From Fusobacterium perfoetens (GTDB taxonomy: Bacteria > Fusobacteriota > Fusobacteriia > Fusobacteriales > Fusobacteriaceae), in the NCBI RefSeq assembly GCF_021531475.1, contig NZ_JADYTX010000001.1:1-64000 (forward strand): 64,000 nucleotides of DNA. Direction: 5' to 3'. Positions within the stretch are counted from its first letter, which is position 1. Each line of letters starts with the position of its first letter. The notes under the pieces were generated by a model. The model did no database searches. It saw only the letters and a list, made by a program, of their open reading frames with translations, and was not told where the DNA came from. Shown one piece after another: positions 51,081-58,765 of the stretch. The position numbers and the translations under genes are program-made.

Positions 51081-51190
51081 ATTTATTTGTGAAAAAATAA
51101 AAATTATTTTTTAATTAAAGAAAATCTTAATTAAATAAAAAAGCCCGATTATTTTCTTAAGATTTTTGATAAAATTTTGTCAAAAAATTA

Positions 51191-52051
51191 ATGAAAAGAA
51201 TTCCACTTTTATTAGCAGCACTTGGTGTTGTTTCTGCAGCAGCTTACGCAGCACCTGAATTAAGAGTAACATCTATAGGACAAACTTTAGCAGTTGAAAA
51301 TACTTCTGGAGCTCAAAATATAGGAGAAGCGGTTCAATTTGTAAATAAATTAGGATTAGCTTATGAAGATTGGACATTCAATTTCTTAGCAAGAAAAACT
51401 TGGTCAGCTTCTACTAATGAGTGGAAAGATACAAACAATAAAGTTCACAAAGGATTTGAATCAACTAATCATAGAATGGAAATAGTAGCTACTAGAAGCT
51501 TTGGAGATTATTCAGCAGCTTTAAAATGGAGAGCTCAAAAAGATTATGACAGATTACAAGTACCTGTTTCTTATAAATTTGGAATGTTCTCAGGAAATAT
51601 TGCTCCTGGTTACCAATTCAATAACACTACTGGTGGACAAGATGCATTCTTTATGGATGGAGAACCTTTACAAGTTAAACTTGGACCAGTTCAATTAGCT
51701 TACTTCTTAGAATATGTTAAATATACTGGAGATGCTAAAGGAACAGATACAGCTCATGATTATAAAAATCAAATCAGATTAAGAGGAACTTTATATTCAA
51801 CAGAAGATTATAGAATTGGTGCAGAATATAGATATCAATTTTTACATGATGTTGAGTTAGGAAATGGAAAACAAGGTGTTGAAAACAATAGACACATTGC
51901 AATATTAAATGCAGCTTATAATTTAACAGAAAACTTAACAATTGATGGATATTATCAATATGAATTTAACAAATATGATGAACACGATGTAGCTCCTAAA
52001 GCAGATGACTACTATGGAGAATTAGGATTTGGATGGACATACAAATTCTAG
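51191..52051 (+). CDS. Outer-membrane beta-barrel protein, copy without ribosome-binding site
   Basis: A 286-residue paralogue: signal peptide MKRIPLLLAALGVVSAAAYA|APE, beta-strand body (HRMEIVATRSFGDYSAALKWR, FGMFSGNIAPGYQF, YKNQIRLRGTLYSTEDYRIG), ending FGWTYKF. The body differs a great deal from the copy at 47986, but the signal-peptide DNA is almost the same. Upstream sequence (AAAAAATTAATG) has no Shine-Dalgarno and I find no promoter, only an inverted repeat (51121-51130 / 51157-51166). It is probably a silent or poorly expressed cassette that can be moved by recombination. Confidence 0.8.
   Translation: MKRIPLLLAALGVVSAAAYAAPELRVTSIGQTLAVENTSGAQNIGEAVQFVNKLGLAYEDWTFNFLARKTWSASTNEWKDTNNKVHKGFESTNHRMEIVATRSFGDYSAALKWRAQKDYDRLQVPVSYKFGMFSGNIAPGYQFNNTTGGQDAFFMDGEPLQVKLGPVQLAYFLEYVKYTGDAKGTDTAHDYKNQIRLRGTLYSTEDYRIGAEYRYQFLHDVELGNGKQGVENNRHIAILNAAYNLTENLTIDGYYQYEFNKYDEHDVAPKADDYYGELGFGWTYKF
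51203..51263 (+). repeat. Third copy of the signal-peptide repeat
   Basis: About 61 bp (CCACTTTTATTAGCAGC... to ...CCTGAATTAA) matching the right-hand copy at 53425-53485 with one mismatch, in inverted orientation to it and in direct orientation to 47999-48081. Confidence 0.88.
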
Positions 52052-52077
52052 TTTGATATAAACTAAATTAATAAATT

Positions 52078-52107
52078 AGAGGGATGTTTATTTTCCCTCT
52101 TTTTTTG
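52078..52107 (+). terminator. Terminator after the second outer-membrane gene
   Basis: AGAGGGA (52078-52084) pairs with TCCCTCT (52094-52100), followed by seven T. Confidence 0.85.
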
Positions 52108-52130
52108 TGCTATATTTTCATAAAAATAAA

Positions 52131-52147
52131 AAAGACCCCGAAGGGTT
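52131..52147 (-). terminator. Terminator after the small toxin-like gene
   Basis: On the minus strand ACCC-TTCG-GGGT closed by a UUCG tetraloop, followed by CTTTTTTATTTTT. It lies just after the stop of the 29-residue peptide. Confidence 0.7.
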
Positions 52148-52155
52148 GAGGGATA

Positions 52156-52245
52156 CTATTTGTTGCTATGCCACCACCAAGCAAAAACACAAAGAATTAT
52201 TAAAATCCCTGCATTCAAATTGATGTTTTCGATGTATACTACCAT
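52156..52245 (-). CDS. 29-residue hydrophobic peptide, type I toxin-like
   Basis: A short ORF (ATG 52245, TAG 52158-52156) with a strong GAGGAGGG seven bases upstream. The peptide starts MVVYIENINLNAG, has one hydrophobic segment ILIILCVFAWWW and ends HSNK, the layout of membrane-acting type I toxins (Ldr, Ibs, Fst, Zor). The 16 bases directly before and over the Shine-Dalgarno (52258-52273) are the exact complement of part of a small RNA encoded just upstream (52341-52356). No family match is recognised by name, so the toxin role is inferred from design. Confidence 0.75.
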   Translation of the reverse strand: MVVYIENINLNAGILIILCVFAWWWHSNK

Positions 52246-52296
52246 AAGTACACCCTCCTCAAAATAAATGATTTTTCTACCTTGCTTAAGGGCAGA

Positions 52297-52376
52297 ATAA
52301 AAGCTCCCAAAAATTTGAGAGCCTTTATCCTAAGCTTAATAATCATTTATTTTGAGTACCCTACGGGTTTGTTTCT
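52297..52376 (-). ncRNA. Candidate antitoxin RNA A
   Basis: Minus-strand unit of about 80 bases with promoter TTTACA (52411-52406), 17-base spacer, TATAAT (52388-52383) and terminator (stem 52326-52297, with GGGAGCTTTTATT). After a conserved 5' part with a small hairpin ACCC-GTA-GGGT, it carries CTCAAAATAAATGATT (52356-52341), fully complementary to the toxin ribosome-binding region (52258-52273). It could block toxin translation in trans, or in cis if the terminator is read through. Confidence 0.7.
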
Positions 52377-52411
52377 ATAAGTATTATATCATTTTCTCAA
52401 TAAATTGTAAA

Positions 52412-52489
52412 GAAAAAAGCTCCCAAAAAACTGAGAGCTTCTATCTGACCTTTTAAACTAATATTTCAGTACCCTACGGGTTTGTTTCT
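52412..52489 (-). ncRNA. Candidate antitoxin RNA B (different targeting segment)
   Basis: A tandem copy of the RNA A unit with the same promoter (TTTACA 52524-52519, 17 bases, TATAAT 52501-52496), an identical 23-base 5' segment (52468-52490 versus 52355-52377) and a similar terminator (about 52440-52412). The targeting part differs (CTGAAATATTAGTTTAAAAG) and matches nothing in this window by eye. It may guard against a related toxin encoded elsewhere, or be a relic. Confidence 0.62.
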
Positions 52490-52584
52490 ACAGGTATTAT
52501 ACCATTTTTTTAGAAATTTGTAAATGAAAAAGCTTTACATTTCAATAATAAAATATTTTTTGATTATAAATTAAAATGCAAATG

Positions 52585-52614
52585 AAAAAAGAGGAAAGTT
52601 TTTACACTTTCCTC
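52585..52614 (-). terminator. Terminator of the silent outer-membrane cassette
   Basis: On the minus strand GAGGAAAGT (52614-52606) pairs with ACTTTCCTC (52599-52591), followed by TTTTTTC. Almost identical to the terminator at 48855. Confidence 0.85.
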
Positions 52615-52639
52615 AAATTTTTTATTAATTTAATTCAGA

Positions 52640-53491
52640 CTAAAATTTATAATTCCATCCAAATGTTAAGTTTTGATAATTTCCAACTGATTCATCAGCT
52701 GTAGAACCATTTCTTCTTTCATTTTCATTGAATTCATAAGCATAGTTTACATAAACATTTAAGTCTTCAGAAACAGCATAGTTAGCTTTTAGATATAATC
52801 TATTTCTTCCGAAATCTTCCCATGTAGTATAGTCTTTATCATTAACCATATCTTTTTCAGCATGTAAAGTTATTCTTGCTTCAGTTGATAAAGATAATCT
52901 ATCCCATTTATATAGTGGAGCATATAATCTAATTTGATGTTCTGTGTAACTTTCTTCAGATTTAACAGCATTATTATTTTCTTTATAGTTTAATAAATAT
53001 TTAGCTGTAACTGGACCTATTTTAACTCCAATTGGGAACCATTCCATTTCTATGTTGTCTTCAGCATTGTTATTATTGAATTGATACCAGAAATCTCCTG
53101 ATGATAAGAACATTCCATAGTTGAAGTCGTATCTAGCCATGAATCTATCCATATCTTTTTGACCTCTGTATCTAAATCCTAATTTTAAATTGTCATTTAT
53201 TTTTCTCCAAGCATCAAATTGTACTCTGTTGTTAGCAGAAGAAATTCCTTTTCCTTCTTTATCCACACCATTGTCATCATTATCATAGTTCCATTGTTTT
53301 GCACCTTGGAATCCAAATGACCAATCCCCATATGCTAATCCAACATTGTTATATAACCAAGCTGTTGTATCATCAGATCCATTAGTGTGTTCTATTTCAA
53401 CTTCTTGTCCTACTGATGTAACTGTTAATTCAGGTGCTGCGTAAGCTACTGCAGAAACAACACCAAGTGCTGCTAATAAAAGTGGATTTAT
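52640..53491 (-). pseudogene. Silent outer-membrane protein cassette lacking a start codon
   Basis: An open frame of 283 codons on the minus strand coding for a close paralogue of the protein at 47986: NPLLLAALGVVSAVAYAAPELTVTSVGQEVEIEH... to WNYKF. The body has no internal stop. At its 5' end the frame reads TAA ATA AAT CCA CTT, where an active copy has ATG AAA...; upstream lies ATCAAAAAATTGCTG, apparently a mutated ATGAAAAAATTG start, and no Shine-Dalgarno. A GTG at 53266 would give a truncated protein without signal peptide and is rejected. Inversion at the 83-bp repeats would join this body to the start and promoter at 47986. Confidence 0.85.
53402..53484 (-). repeat. 83-bp inverted repeat, right copy
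   Basis: Minus-strand counterpart of 47999-48081 with two mismatches. It marks the junction between the silent coding body (left) and non-coding flank (right). Outside it (53492-53691) only A/T-rich sequence is seen before coaE. Confidence 0.9.
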
Positions 53492-53691
53492 TTACAGCAA
53501 TTTTTTGATGAAAAAATTTATTTCAAATTACAATAATTTTTTATTGCTTTGTGGTTTCAAAAAAATATCTTTTTAATAAAATTATTTCAAAAATAAAAAC
53601 TATAAAAGAAAATTGAAATAAAAATTTTTATTGAAAAAATATTAAAAAAACACTACAATAAAAGGATAGGATATTTTTGTAGGAGGAAAAA

Positions 53692-54282
53692 ATGATATTA
53701 GGTCTTACAGGTGGAATAGCTAGTGGAAAATCAACAGTGAGCAATATTTTTAAAAAGTATGGGATATATATAGCTGATGCAGACAAGATAGCAAAAGAGT
53801 TAGGAAATAGAAAAGATGTTATAGATGAAATTGGAGAAAAAATTTCAAAAACTGTTATAGATAAAAATGGAAACGTGGACAGAGCTAAACTGAAAGAGAT
53901 TGTTTTTTGTGATAAATCAAAATTAGAAATACTTAATAAAATATATCATCCAAAAATTAGAGAAGAATTTAAAAAAATTAAGTTAAATTCTTCTAAAAAT
54001 GATATAATAATATTTGATGTACCTTTACTATTTGAAACAGGAATGTATACTTTATGTGACAAGAACATTTTAGTGTATGTAAATGAAGATATTCAAATAG
54101 AAAGATTGATAGCAAGAGATGGAATAACAAAGGAACTTGCAAAAAAAATCATAGATTCTCAAATGAGTTTAGATGAAAAAAAATCAAAATCAGATATTCT
54201 TATAGAGAATAATGGTTTATTGGAAGAATTAGAAGAAAAAGTAGAGATAGTTTATAAAAAAATTTTAGAAGAGATAAGATAA
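53692..54282 (+). CDS. coaE: Dephospho-CoA kinase
   Basis: A 196-residue P-loop kinase that phosphorylates dephospho-CoA in the last step of CoA synthesis. Walker A is GGIASGKST (residues 6-14). Further motifs are DADKIAKEL, HPKIREEF, DVPLLFETGM and the LID Arg region IERLIARDGI. TAGGAGG precedes the ATG. It starts the coaE-U32-pgpA-cinA run, with the next gene 12 bases away. Confidence 0.95.
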   Translation: MILGLTGGIASGKSTVSNIFKKYGIYIADADKIAKELGNRKDVIDEIGEKISKTVIDKNGNVDRAKLKEIVFCDKSKLEILNKIYHPKIREEFKKIKLNSSKNDIIIFDVPLLFETGMYTLCDKNILVYVNEDIQIERLIARDGITKELAKKIIDSQMSLDEKKSKSDILIENNGLLEELEEKVEIVYKKILEEIR

Positions 54283-54294
54283 TTGGAGGAAAAA

Positions 54295-56463
54295 ATGAAA
54301 ATAGTAGCCCCAGCAGGTAATTTAGAGAGATTTTATTCAGCAGTTAATGCTGGAGCAGATGAAATCTATATGGGTATAAAAGGATTTGGAGCAAGAAGAA
54401 ATGCCGAGAATTTCACATTAGAAGAGTATAAGGAAGCTATTGATTACGCTCACAAAAGAGGAAGTAGAATATTTTTAACTTTAAATACTCTTATGAAAAA
54501 TGTAGAGATAGATTTTTTATATACAAATTTAAAAGTTCTTTATGAATATGGATTAGATGCAATAATAGTTCAAGATTTAGGATATTTTAGATTTATAAAA
54601 GAAAACTTTCCTGATATAGATATTCACGGAAGTACTCAAATGACAGTGGCAAATCATTTTGAGGCAGAATATCTTAGAAAATTAGGTTTCAAAAGGGTAG
54701 TTTTACCACGTGAAATGACTTTTGAGGAGATAAAAAAAATCAGAGAAAACACTTCGATAGAATTAGAGGTGTTTGTATCAGGGGCTTTATGTATCTCTTA
54801 TTCTGGTAATTGCTATATGAGTAGCTTTATAGGTGGTAGAAGTGGAAATAGAGGAATGTGCGCCCAACCTTGTAGAAAACTGTATACTAAAGATAGTAAA
54901 TGTAATTTCTTATTAAGTCCAAAAGATCAACTTATGGGAAAAGAAGAAATTCAAAAATTAAAAAGTATAGGTATCAATAGTATAAAAATAGAAGGAAGAA
55001 TGAAAGAAAAAACTTATGTTAATGAGGCTGTGACATATTTTAAAGATATGATAGCTGATATTGATAGAGATGAAAAACTTTCAAATGTATTTAATAGAGG
55101 TTACTCTAAAGGATATTTTTATTCAGATACTAAGTCTAGTGATATAATGAATAGAAATTATTCTGCTACAATGGGGAAAAATATTGGAATAATCAGTGGA
55201 AAAGAGTTAATTCTTGAAGATGGAATAATCTTAGGAGATGGTATAACTTATCTTTCAAGAGATTATGAAGTTCTTGGTGGAGAATATATCAATAGAATAG
55301 AAAAGAAAAATCAAAGGGAAAAATTTAAAGAAGCAAATATTGGAGATAAGATAATTCTTAGAAATGCTCCAAAAGGTGCAAAATATGTTTTCAAAAACTT
55401 TGATAAAGAAGTTATAGATGAAATTACTCAAAGATTAAAACAAGAAAATAAAAAGCAAGAGATTGAGCTTATTTTTGAAGGAAAACTTGGAGAAAAACCA
55501 GTTCTAAAAGGAAAAATAACTAATAACTATGGAAAAGAGATATTTGAAACAATAGTTGGAGAAAATATTATAGAACAAGCTAGTAAAAAAAGTGCTGATG
55601 CAAAAAATATTGAAGAAAAACTTTGTGAAACAGGAGATACACCTTTTGTTGTAACAGATTGTAAAGTGTATATAGATAATAATATTTTTATGCCAGTATC
55701 AGTTTTAAAAGAGTTAAGAAGAAATTTACTTCAAATATTAGAGGAAAAATTAGTTGAAAGTTATAGAAGAAAACTTGGAGAAAGAAAAATCTTTAGGCTA
55801 GAAATAGAAAAAGATATAGTAAAAACTCCAGAGATTTCTGTAATGTTAACAACTAAAGAGCAAGAAAAAATAGTTAGAAATTTAGGAATAAAGAAAATTT
55901 ATCACAGAGGTTTTGATGTGGCAAAAGAGGGAAATCTTGAAAAAATTGATTTAAACTCTCATTTAGCTACAAATTTATATCAAGTTTTAGAAAATAAAAC
56001 AAAAGATATAACAGTTGGTTGGAACTTAAATATTGGAAATATTTATTCTCTAAATGAGTTTTCTAAAATTCCAAATGTAAAAACTATTATACTTTCTCCA
56101 GAACTTAAATATGAAGAAATTGAAAATATTGGAAGAGTACCTGTAAGAAAAGCTATGCTTGGATATTCAAAATTAAAAGGAATGTATATTGAGCTTGGAA
56201 TATTGGGAGATGGAGATACTTTTGTGAATGAGCAAAATGATATTTTTATTTCAAGAATAAACGAGCTTGGAAATGACGAAATTTATTTCAAAAAACCTTT
56301 AAATGTATTAAGTCAAGTGAGAAGACTTGGAAAATTAGGAATAGATGAGGTTGTTATTGAGTTTTTAGATGAAACAGAGCAAGAAATAAATGATATAATA
56401 AATAATATAGATAAAAAAGAAAATACTTATAGTCCATACAACTATGAGAGAGGAGTATTTTAG
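54295..56463 (+). CDS. Peptidase U32 family protein (long form)
   Basis: A 722-residue protein. The N-terminal U32 domain (about 1-300) has MKIVAPAGNLERFYSAVNAGADEIYMG, the signature EVFVSGALCISYSGNCYMSSFIGGRSGNRGMCAQPCR and IKIEGRMKEKTYV. The C-terminal part fits the DUF3656-containing long U32 proteins. U32 members include RlhA (23S rRNA hydroxylation) and UbiU/V. The conserved Cys residues suggest an Fe-S cluster, so RNA hydroxylation is more likely than protease work; this is unproven. ATG 54295 follows TTGGAGG. Confidence 0.88.
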   Translation: MKIVAPAGNLERFYSAVNAGADEIYMGIKGFGARRNAENFTLEEYKEAIDYAHKRGSRIFLTLNTLMKNVEIDFLYTNLKVLYEYGLDAIIVQDLGYFRFIKENFPDIDIHGSTQMTVANHFEAEYLRKLGFKRVVLPREMTFEEIKKIRENTSIELEVFVSGALCISYSGNCYMSSFIGGRSGNRGMCAQPCRKLYTKDSKCNFLLSPKDQLMGKEEIQKLKSIGINSIKIEGRMKEKTYVNEAVTYFKDMIADIDRDEKLSNVFNRGYSKGYFYSDTKSSDIMNRNYSATMGKNIGIISGKELILEDGIILGDGITYLSRDYEVLGGEYINRIEKKNQREKFKEANIGDKIILRNAPKGAKYVFKNFDKEVIDEITQRLKQENKKQEIELIFEGKLGEKPVLKGKITNNYGKEIFETIVGENIIEQASKKSADAKNIEEKLCETGDTPFVVTDCKVYIDNNIFMPVSVLKELRRNLLQILEEKLVESYRRKLGERKIFRLEIEKDIVKTPEISVMLTTKEQEKIVRNLGIKKIYHRGFDVAKEGNLEKIDLNSHLATNLYQVLENKTKDITVGWNLNIGNIYSLNEFSKIPNVKTIILSPELKYEEIENIGRVPVRKAMLGYSKLKGMYIELGILGDGDTFVNEQNDIFISRINELGNDEIYFKKPLNVLSQVRRLGKLGIDEVVIEFLDETEQEINDIINNIDKKENTYSPYNYERGVF

Positions 56464-56961
56464 ATGAAAATGATGACAATTAGAAATCTGGCTACTTGGT
56501 TTGGATTGGGAGATATGCCAAAAGCTCCGGGAACTTTTGGAACTTTAGGTGGGATACCTCTTTATATTGGGATTAGTTTTTTAAGAAATCTATTTCCTAA
56601 TATAACATTATATAATTCTTTTTACTTTATGTTTTTGATGACATTTTTTGCTTTAAGTGTTTATGTGGCAGATGTAAGTGAGAGAATTATATTTAAAAAA
56701 GAGGATCCTCAACAAGTGGTTATAGATGAAGTTTTGGGATATATGACTACATTATTTCTTGTAAACCCTGTTGGATTTAAAGAACATCTGATAGCTATAG
56801 TACTTGCTTTTGTAATTTTTAGATTTTTAGATATAACAAAGATAGGTCCAATAGATAAGGTGCAAGAGTTAAAAGATGGAATAGGAGTTACAATGGACGA
56901 CTTTTTAGCAGGAGTTATTGGAAACTTTATATTACTTTGTATATGGACATTTTTCTTTTAA
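56464..56961 (+). CDS. pgpA: Phosphatidylglycerophosphatase A
   Basis: A 165-residue membrane phosphatase removing phosphate from phosphatidylglycerophosphate in phospholipid synthesis. PKAPGTFGTLGGIPLY (about 19-34) and DPQQVVIDEVLGYM (about 80-93) are the family motifs, and DKVQELKDGIGVTMDDFLAG is near the C terminus. Three or four hydrophobic helices are seen. The ATG directly follows the U32 stop and has GAGGAG eight bases upstream. Confidence 0.92.
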   Translation: MKMMTIRNLATWFGLGDMPKAPGTFGTLGGIPLYIGISFLRNLFPNITLYNSFYFMFLMTFFALSVYVADVSERIIFKKEDPQQVVIDEVLGYMTTLFLVNPVGFKEHLIAIVLAFVIFRFLDITKIGPIDKVQELKDGIGVTMDDFLAGVIGNFILLCIWTFFF

Positions 56962-56985
56962 TAAATAATCAAGGGAGATGGAGAG

Positions 56986-58191
56986 ATGAAAGCTAGTATA
57001 ATTCTTGTTGGAACGGAACTTTTAAGTGGTGGAACAGTTGACACTAATAGTATCTTTATGGCAGAAGAGTTAAATAAATATGGAATTGAGATAAAATATA
57101 AGCTAACAGCAAAAGATACTATAGAAGATATTTTAGAAGCTTTAGATTTTGCAAGAAAGCATAGTGATCTTATTATAACTTCAGGTGGTCTTGGACCAAC
57201 AATTGATGATATTACAAAAGATGCTGTGGCAATGTTTTTGAATAAAAAAATTGTTGTTGATGATGAAGATTTAGCAATAATGAAAAAGAAATTTGAAGAT
57301 AGACAAGTTAAATATACTCCAAATAATATAAAACAAGTTGAAAAGCCAGAGGGAGCAGTTTCAATTCAAAATCAAGTGGGGATGTGTCCAGCTGTTTATG
57401 TAGATGGAATAGTTTGTTTTCCAGGAGTTCCTTCAGAAGTATATGATATGTTCCCTAGATTTTTAAAATGGTATTCAGAAGAGAAAAAATTATTGGTAGA
57501 TGAAATTTATATAAGAGATTTACTTGTTTATGGAATAGGAGAATCACACCTTGATCAAATGATAAGTGGATTTTTTACAGAAGAGGGAATAGATTATGAA
57601 TTTCTTGTAAAAGATTTTGGAATAATAATAAGATTACAGGGAAAAAATAGTAATAAAAACATAGTGGAAAAAATTGCTGAAAAGATATATAATATAGTAG
57701 GTGCAAATATTTTTGGAGAGGGAGAAGATAGATTAGAAAATCTAGTTATTGAAAAACTTAAAAAAAATAATCTAACACTTTCTGTTGCAGAATCTTGTAC
57801 TGGTGGTATGCTTTCAGCCAAGATAGTAGGAGTATCTGGTGCTTCAGAAATCTATAAAGAGGGGCTAACGACTTATAGTAATGAAGCGAAAGTAAAAAGA
57901 CTAGGAGTAAAACAAGAAACATTAGATAAATATGGTGCAGTCAGTGAAGAAACTGCTAGAGAAATGGTACAAGGTTTAACAACTGATGTGGCAATATCAA
58001 CAACAGGAATAGCAGGTCCTTTAGGAGGGACAGAAGAAAAGCCGGTTGGATTGGTTTATATGGGAATTAGAGTAAAAGATAAGATTATAGTTGAGAAAAA
58101 AGTTTTTGTAGGAACAAGAAATAAAATTAGGGAAAGAGCAACATTACAAAGCTTGTTTTATTTGAACAAAATGTTGAAAGGAATGTACTAA
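56986..58191 (+). CDS. cinA: CinA-family protein (NMN amidase / ADP-ribose pyrophosphatase type)
   Basis: A 401-residue two-domain protein. The N-terminal MoCF-like domain (about 1-170) has GTELLSGGTVDTNS and ITSGGLGPTIDDITKDAVA. The C-terminal CinA domain (about 245-400) has LSVAESCTGGMLSAKI and ISTTGIAGPLGGTEEKPVGLVYMG, with the amidase nucleophile Ser in AESCTGG. The C domain deamidates NMN in NAD recycling; the name comes from a competence locus. It overlaps the next gene by one base. Confidence 0.94.
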   Translation: MKASIILVGTELLSGGTVDTNSIFMAEELNKYGIEIKYKLTAKDTIEDILEALDFARKHSDLIITSGGLGPTIDDITKDAVAMFLNKKIVVDDEDLAIMKKKFEDRQVKYTPNNIKQVEKPEGAVSIQNQVGMCPAVYVDGIVCFPGVPSEVYDMFPRFLKWYSEEKKLLVDEIYIRDLLVYGIGESHLDQMISGFFTEEGIDYEFLVKDFGIIIRLQGKNSNKNIVEKIAEKIYNIVGANIFGEGEDRLENLVIEKLKKNNLTLSVAESCTGGMLSAKIVGVSGASEIYKEGLTTYSNEAKVKRLGVKQETLDKYGAVSEETAREMVQGLTTDVAISTTGIAGPLGGTEEKPVGLVYMGIRVKDKIIVEKKVFVGTRNKIRERATLQSLFYLNKMLKGMY

Positions 58192-58736
58192 TGACTATAG
58201 GAGAGAAAATAAAAAAGCATAGAACAGAAAGAGGGTTTTCATTGAGAGAACTTGCTAAAAGAGTAGATTTATCAGCAAGTTTCTTGTCTCAAATTGAACA
58301 AGGAAAAGCATCACCATCAATAGAAAATCTAAAAAAAATAGCCAATAACTTAGAAGTAAGGGTGAGCTATCTTATAGAGGAAGATGAAAAATTAGAAACT
58401 TTTCTTGTAAAAAAAGATGAAATTAAATATGTTGAAAGTATAGATTCAAAAACTTCCATAGGACTTTTAACTTCTTCAAAGTTAGAAAAAGATATGGAGC
58501 CAATTATATATGAAATAAAACCGGGAGGAGAAAGTGGAAGAGGTTTCTTCAACCACCCTGGAGAAGAGTTTATATATATAATAGAGGGAAGTCTTGATAT
58601 TTATATAGAAAATCAAGTTACTACATTAAACGAAGGGGATAGTTTTTACTTTAAATCCACTTTAAGCCATAGATTTAAAAATAATGGTAAAAAATTAACA
58701 AGAGCAATATGGGTAGTTAGCCCACCAACATTCTAA
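58191..58736 (+). CDS. XRE-cupin transcriptional regulator
   Basis: A 181-residue regulator with an N-terminal helix-turn-helix (about 5-60: KIKKHRTERGFSLRELAKRVDLSASFLSQIEQGKASPSIE) and a C-terminal cupin (about 105-178: PGGESGRGFFNHPGEEFIYIIEGSL, LNEGDSFYFKSTLSHRFKN). This PuuR/SinR-like design senses a small metabolite, often a polyamine or amino acid. Its start overlaps the cinA stop (TAATG), so it is co-transcribed with the coaE-cinA run. Targets are unknown. Confidence 0.9.
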   Translation: MTIGEKIKKHRTERGFSLRELAKRVDLSASFLSQIEQGKASPSIENLKKIANNLEVRVSYLIEEDEKLETFLVKKDEIKYVESIDSKTSIGLLTSSKLEKDMEPIIYEIKPGGESGRGFFNHPGEEFIYIIEGSLDIYIENQVTTLNEGDSFYFKSTLSHRFKNNGKKLTRAIWVVSPPTF

Positions 58737-58765
58737 TTTTTAGTATAATAAAATTTGGAGGAAGA

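Noticed and set aside
52297-52524. CRISPR array or simple duplication
   Set aside because: Only two units with partly different sequence, each with its own promoter and terminator; no spacers of even size and no cas genes.
52640-53266. Complete 208-residue gene starting at GTG 53266
   Set aside because: The frame continues upstream for 75 more codons with clear homology to the signal peptide and N-terminal barrel of the paralogues; the true gene lacks a start.
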